Shown: piece by piece, positions 8,007 to 15,075 of the stretch | Layout of the letters: each line of letters begins with the position of its first letter | Position numbering within the stretch: position 1 is the first letter of the stretch | Assembly (NCBI GenBank): GCA_910575815.1 | Contig: CAJTFN010000011.1 | Span: 83,540 to 147,539, forward strand | Reading direction: 5' to 3' | DNA: 64,000 nt | From: Oscillospiraceae bacterium | GTDB taxonomy: Bacteria > Bacillota > Clostridia > Oscillospirales > Oscillospiraceae | Notes under the pieces: model-generated | Databases searched by the model: none | What the model was told of the DNA's origin: nothing | Seen by the model: only the letters and a program-made list of their open reading frames with translations | Position numbers and translations under genes: made by a program

Positions 8007-8927
8007 ATAAGCAGCGGCTATAAAGCTGTACGCAGCAGTCGAGAGATCAGCAGGGATATTCAAGAGCTATTGGAACAGCTTGATCCAAAGCGTTTCAACA
8101 GCATCAACAGAACCGGGAACATCCGGGCGTTCAACAATATCTTGCAAGGACGCTCTGAAAAAACGGCAGAGACATTTCTTGCCGAATTGCAGGAGAAGGC
8201 AGATGGCCGGGCTGCGGAAAAAATTCAAACCATTACGCAGTCGATCACAGAATTTCAAACGCAGAAATTCCTGCTGTCCCAGCCTTACACCAAGGTCAGC
8301 GGTAAAGCGTATAAGTTTGAAATCCGGGATTTTTCTTTCAGTGGTCCCCGAAAAATCATCGATCAGCGGCTTTTCAACCGTGCGGCCAAGAGCGGCTTTC
8401 CCCCGGATTTCTTTCGGGGGTCTTGTTTTGAGCACGTAACTTTCTTCTGCTTGCCGGACGGCGCTGATTTTACGGGCTCCCGGTTCAAGGACTGTACATT
8501 CGCCGTATGCAGGATCGTCGGCGCCAATTTCAAGGATGCGGTTTTTTACGACAGTGACTTCCACTCCTGCAAACTGGAAGAAACCTCTTTTGAATGGGCC
8601 AATATCGTCCATACCCATTTTCGGGACTGTTCCATCCAATCCGTGAGTTTTCAGAAGGCAATGCTGAAATCCTGTTCCACCACCGACTGCGTGATGGATA
8701 CGGTGGATTTTCGGGAGGCCGTATTGGACGGCAGCACCTACGGCGGGATCACCGCCAGCGGCATTGTAAATCTGTCCAGCGCAGAGATCAGTCAGGGCGG
8801 AGCCACCGCAGAAGAAGTCCGGCATTTGGCTGTTTCCACCTTCCGGGAACTGGGCGTTTCCATGTTCCCGGTCCGTCAGCCGTCCGGAAGAAAAAGTGCG
8901 GCAAAAAAGAATCAAATCCCACGGTGA
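8007..8927 (+). CDS. Pentapeptide-repeat-like protein
   Basis: About 306 residues. The only upstream GTG in frame lies inside the repeat, before a clear AGGAGGG (7994-8000). The best-spaced start is therefore ATA at 8007 (or 8004). The N-terminal 100 residues are helical and charged. From about residue 125 the protein has stacked pentapeptide-like units (GADFTGSRFKDCTF, GANFKDAVFYDSDF, ETSFEWANI), which form a right-handed beta-helix. Some family members mimic DNA and inhibit gyrase, but nothing here proves that role. The stop codon lies within the next repeat copy. Confidence 0.7.
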   Translation: MSSGYKAVRSSREISRDIQELLEQLDPKRFNSINRTGNIRAFNNILQGRSEKTAETFLAELQEKADGRAAEKIQTITQSITEFQTQKFLLSQPYTKVSGKAYKFEIRDFSFSGPRKIIDQRLFNRAAKSGFPPDFFRGSCFEHVTFFCLPDGADFTGSRFKDCTFAVCRIVGANFKDAVFYDSDFHSCKLEETSFEWANIVHTHFRDCSIQSVSFQKAMLKSCSTTDCVMDTVDFREAVLDGSTYGGITASGIVNLSSAEISQGGATAEEVRHLAVSTFRELGVSMFPVRQPSGRKSAAKKNQIPR

Positions 8928-8937
8928 GACGCAAATC
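8910..8937 (+). repeat. ICE-1 palindromic repeat overlapping a stop codon
   Basis: A-B copy. Its GGTGA supplies the TGA stop of the pentapeptide-repeat gene. Its right end (GACGCAAATCG) runs into the AAAGGAGG of mobC. Confidence 0.9.
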
Positions 8938-8951
8938 GAAAGGAGGATGCC

Positions 8952-9260
8952 ATGCGAAAACGAGAACACTTCATCGGCCTCTGGCTGGATGACAGGGAGT
9001 ACAGCCACCTCTTGAAGCAATGCTCCGTCTCCGGCCTGAGCACCAGCGCCCTGATCCGGCACAGCGTCATGGGGGTCGAGGTCCTCCCACGTCCGCCCGA
9101 CGCCTACGCCGCCCTGCTTCGGGAGCTGTCCGCCATCGGCAACAACGCCAACCAGATCGCGTATTGGGCCAATGCCCAGCGAAGCATTTCCGAAGGAGAT
9201 ATTCGGGAGGCCGCCGCCCTGGTTCGGGAGGCGTGGCGGCTGGTGAAGGAGGCGCTGTAA
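8952..9260 (+). CDS. mobC: MobC-like relaxosome accessory protein
   Basis: 102 residues, starting at ATG 8952 after AAAGGAGG. The N-terminal ribbon-helix-helix-like part (FIGLWLDDREYSHLLKQC) and the C-terminal LRELSAIGNNANQIAYWAN are the hallmarks of the MobC/Bac_mobilisation family. These proteins bind oriT DNA and help the relaxase nick it. The stop overlaps the relaxase start (TAATG), so the two are translationally coupled. The cognate oriT is probably near but was not pinpointed. Confidence 0.85.
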   Translation: MRKREHFIGLWLDDREYSHLLKQCSVSGLSTSALIRHSVMGVEVLPRPPDAYAALLRELSAIGNNANQIAYWANAQRSISEGDIREAAALVREAWRLVKEAL

Positions 9261-10573
9261 TGGCCTACGACAAGATCATCGTCATTCACAGCCGCCTGGA
9301 CCACTGTCTGGACTACACGCTGAACGAGGAAAAGACCGATCTGAAAAACACCCTGGACTACGGCATGAATCCGGCGAAGGCCCGCCTTGTGACGGGGATC
9401 AACTGCGACCCGGACCGCGCCCACAGGGAGATGCAGGCCACCAAGCGCCGTTGGGACAAACGGGGCGGGATTTTGGGCTATCACATCGTCCACTCGTTTG
9501 CCCCCGGCGAAGTGACGCCGGAGGAAGCCCATGAGACCGGGGTGGAGTTCGCCCGCCGTCTGCTGGGGGACCGCTACGAGGCAGTCGTCTCCACCCATAC
9601 GGACCGGGAACACCTGCATTGTCATATCGTGTTCAACTCCGTCTCCTTCATGGACGGGAAGAAGTACCGCAGCGACTTTGAAAGCTATTTCGATACCCTG
9701 CGGGAGACCTCCAACGCCGTCAGCCGGGAGCGGGGCCTCTCCGTCATTGAGGCGGAGGGTCATGGAAAACAGTATGCCGAGTGGGACGCCGAGCGGACAG
9801 GAAAAGCTACCATTTCCGGCCTTGTGCGGCAGGACATTGACGCCGCCATCCGGGAGAGCTTCACCTTTGAATCCTTCCTGGCGGCTCTGCGGCGGCAAGG
9901 GTATACCATTAAATATGGCGAGAATATCAAGCACACCGCCATTACGCCACCGGGAGGCAAACGGGCCTTCCGTCTGGACAGCCTGGGAGACGGGTACACC
10001 GAGGCGGACATTCGGTCACGGCTGGCCGCTGTTCGGAACGGTGAAGCAACGACACAGCCTATGCCGCTGCCTCCCATCATCCCCAAGCGATACCGGGTCC
10101 GCAGCGGGAACATCCGCCAGCGGCCCCGGAAGAAGCTCCGGGGATTCCGGGCCCTATATGTGTACTACTTATATCTCCTGGGCGGTCCCCGCCGGAGACA
10201 GCGCCGCCCGCCCCCCTTCTCCGTCCGGGCGGAGGTAACGAGGCTCCACCAGTATCAGCGGCAGTTTTCCCTCCTGCAAAAATACCGCGTAGACACGGAC
10301 CGCCAGCTTTCCACGCTGGAGGACGCCCTGCAAGCCCGGATCGACGCCCTGACGGACAGCCGGAAGGAGCTGTACGGCCAGAGGCGGGAGAGCCTGGACG
10401 TGGAGGCGGAAATCGCCGCCGTCAACGGAGAACTCCGCCAGCTCCGCCGGGAGCTGAAAATCTGCGGCAGGATCGAGGCGGATATTCCCCGCGTCCGCCA
10501 GCAGGTCCGGCTTTGCCGGGAACAGGAGCCCCACGCGCCGGAGCGGGACCGGAAGATCAGAAAATCCAGATAA
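9260..10573 (+). CDS. Relaxase/mobilisation nuclease (MobA/VirD2, MOBP type)
   Basis: 437 residues, starting at ATG 9260 overlapping the mobC stop. The relaxase domain spans about residues 1-270. DREHLHCHIVFNSV holds the metal-binding histidines (HxHxH type), preceded by an EEAHETGVEFARRLLGDRYE helix. The catalytic tyrosine is probably in the first 40 residues (YTLNEEK or YGMN). The C-terminal 170 residues are arginine-rich and coiled. This enzyme nicks oriT and pilots the ICE-1 strand into the VirD4/VirB4 channel. Confidence 0.9.
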   Translation: MAYDKIIVIHSRLDHCLDYTLNEEKTDLKNTLDYGMNPAKARLVTGINCDPDRAHREMQATKRRWDKRGGILGYHIVHSFAPGEVTPEEAHETGVEFARRLLGDRYEAVVSTHTDREHLHCHIVFNSVSFMDGKKYRSDFESYFDTLRETSNAVSRERGLSVIEAEGHGKQYAEWDAERTGKATISGLVRQDIDAAIRESFTFESFLAALRRQGYTIKYGENIKHTAITPPGGKRAFRLDSLGDGYTEADIRSRLAAVRNGEATTQPMPLPPIIPKRYRVRSGNIRQRPRKKLRGFRALYVYYLYLLGGPRRRQRRPPPFSVRAEVTRLHQYQRQFSLLQKYRVDTDRQLSTLEDALQARIDALTDSRKELYGQRRESLDVEAEIAAVNGELRQLRRELKICGRIEADIPRVRQQVRLCREQEPHAPERDRKIRKSR

Positions 10574-10606
10574 TTTTTTAATTTCTGTCATAAAGGAAGT
10601 GAGCGA

Positions 10607-11188
10607 ATGGACGTAAGCGCCGAGGCCGCCGATCTGGTGGTTAAAGAGGGCATCCAGGCGACAGAGAGCGCCGTGAAGCTGGCGGGGTCCGCCATGAAGA
10701 ACGTGGCCGCGCTGCTGCTGGCCTTACAGCGCCAGGACAACAAGGTCATCGGCAAGACCACCGCCAAGCGGCTGGCCCGGGACCCGGCCCCCGCCGAGGT
10801 CATCCCCTTGAAAAAGGAGGATATGCGGCAGTTCAGGAAGCTGGCGAAGGAGTACGGCATTCTGTACTTCTTTGCGCAGAAAAAAGGAAACGAGAAGGGC
10901 ATGATCAACGTAGTCACCAACCAAAACTACGCTGCCCAGCTCAACGCCGTCATGATCGCCCTGGGCTATCCCATTCCCCAGGAGACCCAGGAGGGCGAAC
11001 CGCCAAAAAAAGCGCAAGCCCCTGCTCCACAAGAGAGGTCCTCGCCCGAGCGCGGGAGTGGCTTGAATCCCTCCCAGATGACCGGGCCGGATATTGAGAT
11101 GAAGGAATCCGTGCGGGCGAGGCTGGAGGGGCTGCGGGCTATGGCGGAGAGCCGTTCCAGGGAAAAGACCAGAGACAAAACACGATAA
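10607..11188 (+). CDS. pcfB: PcfB-like (DUF3801) conjugation protein
   Basis: 193 residues, starting at ATG 10607 after GGAAGTGAG. The DUF3801/PcfB region spans about residues 10-125 (LKKEDMRQFRKLAKEYGILYFF, then a KKGNEKGMINVV segment). In pCF10-like systems PcfB is an accessory factor that helps the coupling protein PcfC recognise the relaxosome. The C-terminal 65 residues are disordered and charged. Its position directly after the relaxase fits that role. Confidence 0.85.
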   Translation: MDVSAEAADLVVKEGIQATESAVKLAGSAMKNVAALLLALQRQDNKVIGKTTAKRLARDPAPAEVIPLKKEDMRQFRKLAKEYGILYFFAQKKGNEKGMINVVTNQNYAAQLNAVMIALGYPIPQETQEGEPPKKAQAPAPQERSSPERGSGLNPSQMTGPDIEMKESVRARLEGLRAMAESRSREKTRDKTR

Positions 11189-11209
11189 CACGAAGGAGGA
11201 ATTATTTTT

Positions 11210-12088
11210 ATGCCGAGTATCAGCGATATTCTCAAGGGCAAGGCCGCCCGGGACGAGGCCAGGACGGCGGAGCTCCGGGCTGACCGGGAGAACCTGTCCC
11301 TCATGCGGGACGGGGCCCTGGAGGAGATCACCACCAAGCCGGACCGCTACCGGCAGTACCTTACCTTGCAGGCGGACAACATCCGGTGCAGTGTGGGCAA
11401 CGTGGCTTTGACCATAGTCCAGATGCCGGAGGCCACCAGGATTGGCACCACGAACTTCTGGCACGAGCAGGGCCGCTACGTTCTGGACGAGGCCATGAAA
11501 GACGGCGCGAAGGTATACGTTCCCCCCAGCGACCCCAAGCGCCGGGGATACTTCATGGGTTACTACTATGACGTGAGCCAGACCAATGGCCGCCCCCTGC
11601 GGGAAACGGAAGCCCTTACGGACAAGAGCCCCCGGATGATGGCGGCCCTCACCGCCCTCATGGACCAGTCCCCCGTGGCGCTGGCGGAGGACAAGGAGAT
11701 TTCTTCCCCCGCCTTCTATGACGAGGCCAGCTATACCATTTACATCAACCCGGATCAGAAGCCCTCGACGGTGTTCGCTGCCCTGGCCACGGAGATCGCC
11801 TACGCCCGCGCCCATGAGAGGGGTTACAACAAGGGCTTCAAACGGGAGATTTATAAACTGGACGCCGAAAGCGTGGGCTACATGGTATGCCGCAGGTTCG
11901 GCGTGGAATGCAGCCCCCCGGACGCCAAGTATGTGAACATCCTCTATGACGGCTACCCCGCTGCCAACCGAGGGGAGGCCCTGGAACAGCTCCGGGGCAC
12001 GGCCCGAAAAATTGGGGACGGTTTGGATCAGAAGCTGAATCCCCGCCAGCAGGAGCGGAAAACGTCCCGCCAGTACGGCAGGAGATAA
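11210..12088 (+). CDS. Degenerate paralogue of the ArdC/ImmA-type metallopeptidase
   Basis: 292 residues, starting at ATG 11210 after AAGGAGG. Its layout follows the gene at 3478: a Y-D-V-S-Q-T motif (YYYDVSQTNGRPL against TVFDVSQTEGREL), a helix where the zinc site should be, then DAESVGYMVCRRFGV against EAESVAYIVCQHFGI. Here the HExxH motif is replaced by LATEIAYARAHE, so the first zinc histidine is gone. It is therefore probably a non-catalytic binding protein. It sits between pcfB and the surface-protein genes. Confidence 0.65.
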   Translation: MPSISDILKGKAARDEARTAELRADRENLSLMRDGALEEITTKPDRYRQYLTLQADNIRCSVGNVALTIVQMPEATRIGTTNFWHEQGRYVLDEAMKDGAKVYVPPSDPKRRGYFMGYYYDVSQTNGRPLRETEALTDKSPRMMAALTALMDQSPVALAEDKEISSPAFYDEASYTIYINPDQKPSTVFAALATEIAYARAHERGYNKGFKREIYKLDAESVGYMVCRRFGVECSPPDAKYVNILYDGYPAANRGEALEQLRGTARKIGDGLDQKLNPRQQERKTSRQYGRR

Positions 12089-12101
12089 GGCCGCCCTATC
12101 C

Positions 12102-12259
12102 GGGTGTGTTCCCCCCTGGGAGGGTACGCCGCCGGTCCCTGCCAGTCAAGGCCGGACGATTGCTGGCGCAATCGCCCGCGAGCCGGCCAGTTTGAGAACT
12201 GGCCGGGCCTTGACAGACAGCGCCCGCCGGCGTTTCTGGTAATCAAGGGGAACACACCC
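12102..12259 (+). ncRNA. Candidate structured RNA or cruciform, multi-helix
   Basis: A closed fold can be read directly. The outer 13-bp perfect stem pairs 12102-12114 with 12247-12259. Inside are a 6-bp stem (12126-12131 with 12228-12233) and a 9-bp stem (12145-12153 with 12206-12214). These hold two hairpins: 12157-12163 with 12168-12174, and 12183-12192 with 12197-12206. The last hairpin shares one base with the 9-bp stem. No gene spans it convincingly. It may be a noncoding RNA, a leader element or an origin-like DNA structure. Confidence 0.5.
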
Positions 12260-12261
12260 CC

Positions 12262-12283
12262 AAAGCCGCCTGACGGCGGCTTT
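12262..12283 (+). terminator. Hairpin following the structured RNA
   Basis: A 9-bp perfect stem (12262-12270 with 12275-12283) with loop TGAC and three closing T residues. It could be a weak terminator or a further arm of the structured element. Confidence 0.4.
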
Positions 12284-12373
12284 GTCTATCCTGGGAAGTG
12301 GTTCTTCCCCTTCCGGCCAGGGGGACCACAGGTCCCCCCGGCCTGCCCTAAACTAAAATTGGAGGTTTTGCAA

Positions 12374-13306
12374 ATGAAGCGAACATGGAGGCGTCTTGCC
12401 CCTGCCCTGGCTGCGCTGGTCCTGGCGCTGGCCTTGTGTCCCGCCGCCCTGGCCGCCGGGCCGGAGAGCGAACCGGAGACGCAGATCGTTCCCGCCGCCC
12501 CGGCCCCCAGCGCCGTCTATCCCGCCGAGGTTCGGGAGAGCGAGGAAAACGGCGTCCACCGGATCGAGAAAGTCTACTATCTGACCCGCCGGGACGACCC
12601 CGCCGCCATCCCCACCGGGGACTTTGAGCGGGAGGGCCGGACGTATACCCTGCTGGACGTGCTGAAAAATGACCAGAGCGAGACGGACAGCAAGGAACAC
12701 ATCGAGGTTGTCACGGTGGAGAGCTCCACGGACAACATGACAGAGATCATCCAGCAGTTGGAGCCTGCGCTGGAAGTCAACACCGAGGACGGATTCTCCG
12801 GCGTCCTCGCCCCGGACTATCCCGGCATCCAGGTGGAGGCGGCGGGCTACAAGACCAGCTCCCGCACCGTCACCGCCTCCCGGAGCTATCCCAACCTCTC
12901 CGACGCCGACGCATCCTTGATCCCCAAGACCATTTCGGACGGTGGGCGGACCCTGACCTTGGCGGACGTGCAATGGCAGGAGGCCGGAGGGTACTACAAC
13001 GCCTCCGCCACCTACTCCGGCACCGCCACGGGGAAGTACTCCACCGGCTATCATGTGACGGTGGAGTACAAGGGCGAAGTGACCCGGACCCGCAGCGACT
13101 GCGTGATCTATACCGCCGTTTTTGCGTCTCACGGTGAGACGCAATTCCAGCCGGACGCCGCAGGAACAGACGGCACAGAGCTGGCGGAGGGCGGCGTGAG
13201 CAAGGCCGTCCTGCTGATCCCCCTGGCCGCGCTGCTGGGAGCTGCTGGCTTTGGAGGCTGGAAGCTGATGAAATACTACAAGAACAAGAAAAGGGGGTAT
13301 GTGTAA
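12374..13306 (+). CDS. Secreted, membrane-anchored ICE surface protein of unknown function
   Basis: 310 residues, starting at ATG 12374 after TTGGAGG. Longer upstream frames run through the structured element and are rejected. Signal peptide about 1-28 (ALVLALALCPAALAA). The ectodomain is rich in Thr, Ser and acidic residues and contains two Tyr/Gly-rich segments. One transmembrane helix near 278-300 (AVLLIPLAALLGAAGFGGW) is followed by a basic tail. A copy of the ICE-1 palindrome lies in frame in the juxtamembrane linker, encoding ASHGETQF. The stop overlaps the sortase start. Probably part of the cell-surface contact apparatus. Confidence 0.75.
   Translation: MKRTWRRLAPALAALVLALALCPAALAAGPESEPETQIVPAAPAPSAVYPAEVRESEENGVHRIEKVYYLTRRDDPAAIPTGDFEREGRTYTLLDVLKNDQSETDSKEHIEVVTVESSTDNMTEIIQQLEPALEVNTEDGFSGVLAPDYPGIQVEAAGYKTSSRTVTASRSYPNLSDADASLIPKTISDGGRTLTLADVQWQEAGGYYNASATYSGTATGKYSTGYHVTVEYKGEVTRTRSDCVIYTAVFASHGETQFQPDAAGTDGTELAEGGVSKAVLLIPLAALLGAAGFGGWKLMKYYKNKKRGYV
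13124..13142 (+). repeat. ICE-1 palindromic repeat inside a coding sequence
   Basis: B-B copy, perfect 9-bp arms GCGTCTCAC and GTGAGACGC around a G, extended on the right by AATTC. It lies in frame in the surface-protein gene. It is the only copy clearly within an ORF body. Confidence 0.92.
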
Positions 13307-14148
13307 TGAAGAAACGCTTTGTCACGCTGCTGGCCGCCTGCTGTCTGCTGGCGGCTCTTTCTATTTCTGCAAGTGCTCTGGAATATACCTTTGACAGCCC
13401 CTCCACCGGAGACTTCGGAGCGCCCACCAGCGCCGATGACACCATCCGGGAGCGGGAGAATCCCAACACAGACAAGAGCAAGAACAGCGCCCTGATCCCG
13501 CCCGGCTTTGGAACGCCGACCAGCTATCTTCCGGGTTCCGGCGAGTTCCTGACGCCGAACCTCGCGGCGGATGGGCCTCTGAATAGTCCTTCGCTTATGG
13601 CCTCCGTAGGCGGGGCCAATCCCTCCGGCGGGTCCGTGGTCCTGCCCGGCCCCGTGGGTTCTGTTTCCAGCACCCCGCCCTCGTTCTCCGCGTCCACTTC
13701 GATTGACAGCGCCGGAGGCGGTTCCTCCGGCGGCGGCTATACGGAGGTGACTTCCGACAGCTACTACAAGGGCGGACACCTGGGGACGCTGAAAATCCCG
13801 GCCATTGACTTGACAGTGAAAGTCTACCAGGGCACCGGCAGCGCCACGCTGAAAAAGGGAGCGGGCCACTTCACCAACACCAGCATCTGGAATGGCAACG
13901 TTTCCCTCGCCGCCCACAACCGGGGGGCCAACAGCTACTTCGGAGAAATCCACACCCTGGAGAATGGGGACCAGATCACTCTGACCACCAAGGAGGGGAC
14001 ACGGACTTATTCTGTTACCAGCGTCTCCAAGGTCAGTGAGACAGACAATTCCATGCTGGAATCCACTGGCGAGAACTGCATTACCCTCTTTACCTGCGTC
14101 CGGGATCAGAGGGAATACCGCTGGTGCGTCCGCGCGGTGGAAGTCTAA
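13306..14148 (+). CDS. Sortase
   Basis: 280 residues, starting at ATG 13306 and coupled to the previous gene (TAATG). Signal or anchor segment about 5-25. A long Ser/Gly/Pro-rich spacer runs to about 145. The sortase barrel follows, with catalytic His in SLAAHNRG, Cys in ITLFTCVRD and Arg in YRWCVRAVEV. The spacing resembles class D-type sortases. The likely substrate is the adjacent adhesin, whose C-terminus is LPRTGY. Gene pairing of sortase with SpaA-repeat protein is common in pilus and adhesin loci. Confidence 0.9.
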   Translation: MKKRFVTLLAACCLLAALSISASALEYTFDSPSTGDFGAPTSADDTIRERENPNTDKSKNSALIPPGFGTPTSYLPGSGEFLTPNLAADGPLNSPSLMASVGGANPSGGSVVLPGPVGSVSSTPPSFSASTSIDSAGGGSSGGGYTEVTSDSYYKGGHLGTLKIPAIDLTVKVYQGTGSATLKKGAGHFTNTSIWNGNVSLAAHNRGANSYFGEIHTLENGDQITLTTKEGTRTYSVTSVSKVSETDNSMLESTGENCITLFTCVRDQREYRWCVRAVEV

Positions 14149-14174
14149 AATGAATCCCACCGTGAGATTGATTT
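14147..14174 (+). repeat. ICE-1 palindromic repeat, A-A type
   Basis: Left half AAATGAATCCCAC, central C, right half GTGAGATTGATTT. Both halves are the AT-rich type, giving a near-palindrome with two mismatched pairs. It overlaps the sortase stop codon and ends 14 bases before the -35 of the next promoter. Confidence 0.85.
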
Positions 14175-14187
14175 GACAGGTGAATTT

Positions 14188-14216
14188 TTGACGCTTTTCC
14201 ATATTTTTGGTACAAT
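14188..14216 (+). promoter_or_regulatory. Sigma-A-type promoter for the CAP-domain gene
   Basis: TTGACG (14188-14193), 17-bp spacer, TACAAT (14211-14216). The transcript would start about 40 bases before ATG 14262. This is one of the clearest promoters in ICE-1 and suggests the CAP and adhesin genes have independent expression. Confidence 0.75.
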
Positions 14217-14261
14217 ATTAGTGAGGAAACCCACTAAAAAACCATTAGGAGGTATCAGAAA

Positions 14262-14960
14262 ATGAAGGGAAAGTTTCTGCAATTCGCACTGGGCGTTCTC
14301 ACCGGGGCGGCGCTGTTCGGCGGGGCCTCCGCCGCAGCCGCCGGGATCGCGGCACAGCCCGCGTGGTCCCCCATCTTCGTGGACGGACAGCAGGTACAGA
14401 TGACGGCCTATAACATCCTGGGCAATAACTATGTGAAGCTCCGGGACATTGGGAAGGCTGTGGGCTTCAATGTCTATTTCCAGAACGGCGTCCAGGTGGA
14501 CAGCAAGGCCTCCTATACCGGCGAGGCCCCGGCCCAAGCGGTTCAGTCCGTAGAATCCACGGATACAGATACCATCCGCCAGGAAATGATCCGGTTCATC
14601 AATCAGGTGCGCCGGGAGAACAGTGTGGGAGACTTGGCAGTCAACACGGCGCTCATGGACGCCGCCCAGGACTGCGCCCGGCAGGGGTTCAGGTCCCATG
14701 ACGTTCAATACGAGAATGAATCTGCCCTGCGGCACGGCTATCCCCACGGTATTGGAAGCAATCTCACGGTGTTCACATACAACTGCAACACGGACATTGC
14801 GCAGACGGCGGTTTCCCATTGGAGGTATTCGCCCGGACACTTCCAGACCATGATTGCGGAACGCTATGACAGCATCGGCGTGGGCGTTATGCTCCGGGAC
14901 GATGTGGCCTACTGCTACATGTTCGCCGGAAACTCCAATAGCATCAACCCCTATGCGTAA
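14262..14960 (+). CDS. Secreted CAP/SCP-domain protein
   Basis: 232 residues, starting at ATG 14262 after TTAGGAGG. Signal peptide about 1-28. Residues about 32-75 (FVDGQQVQMTAYNILGNNY, VKLRDIGKAVGFNVYF) form a copper-amine-oxidase-N-like/stalk domain often found on secreted Clostridia proteins. The CAP domain spans about 105-232, with the conserved IRQEMIRFINQVRRENSVG start, a metal-site-like SHDVQYENESA and a HWRYSPGHFQTMI block. CAP proteins act outside the cell, often binding the wall or host. Followed by a strong terminator. Confidence 0.85.
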   Translation: MKGKFLQFALGVLTGAALFGGASAAAAGIAAQPAWSPIFVDGQQVQMTAYNILGNNYVKLRDIGKAVGFNVYFQNGVQVDSKASYTGEAPAQAVQSVESTDTDTIRQEMIRFINQVRRENSVGDLAVNTALMDAAQDCARQGFRSHDVQYENESALRHGYPHGIGSNLTVFTYNCNTDIAQTAVSHWRYSPGHFQTMIAERYDSIGVGVMLRDDVAYCYMFAGNSNSINPYA

Positions 14961-14975
14961 GCCCTTCCACAGCAG

Positions 14976-15006
14976 CCCTCCCGGCAAAAAGCTGGGAGGG
15001 TTTTTC
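14976..15006 (+). terminator. Intrinsic terminator after the CAP gene
   Basis: A 7-bp stem CCCTCCC/GGGAGGG (14976-14982 with 14994-15000) is followed by TTTTTC. Strong Rho-independent form. Confidence 0.85.
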
Positions 15007-15017
15007 TATCCCCTTTT

Positions 15018-15036
15018 GCGTCTCACGGTGAGACGC
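15018..15036 (+). repeat. ICE-1 palindromic repeat, B-B type
   Basis: Perfect 9-bp arms GCGTCTCAC/GTGAGACGC around a G. It lies between the terminator and the adhesin start, about 40 bases before ATG 15076. Confidence 0.92.
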
Positions 15037-15075
15037 ATTTCTTTTTGAAATCTGAACATGAAAGGAAATCGGTTT

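Noticed and set aside
8957..9260. Long upstream extension of the relaxase frame (from 9020)
   Set aside because: It is mobC read in another frame. The relaxase has a coupled TAATG start at 9260.
12104..12373. N-terminal extension of the surface-protein frame through the structured element
   Set aside because: The extension is Pro/Gly-rich translation of hairpin arms and precedes a normal signal peptide with its own TTGGAGG and ATG at 12374.
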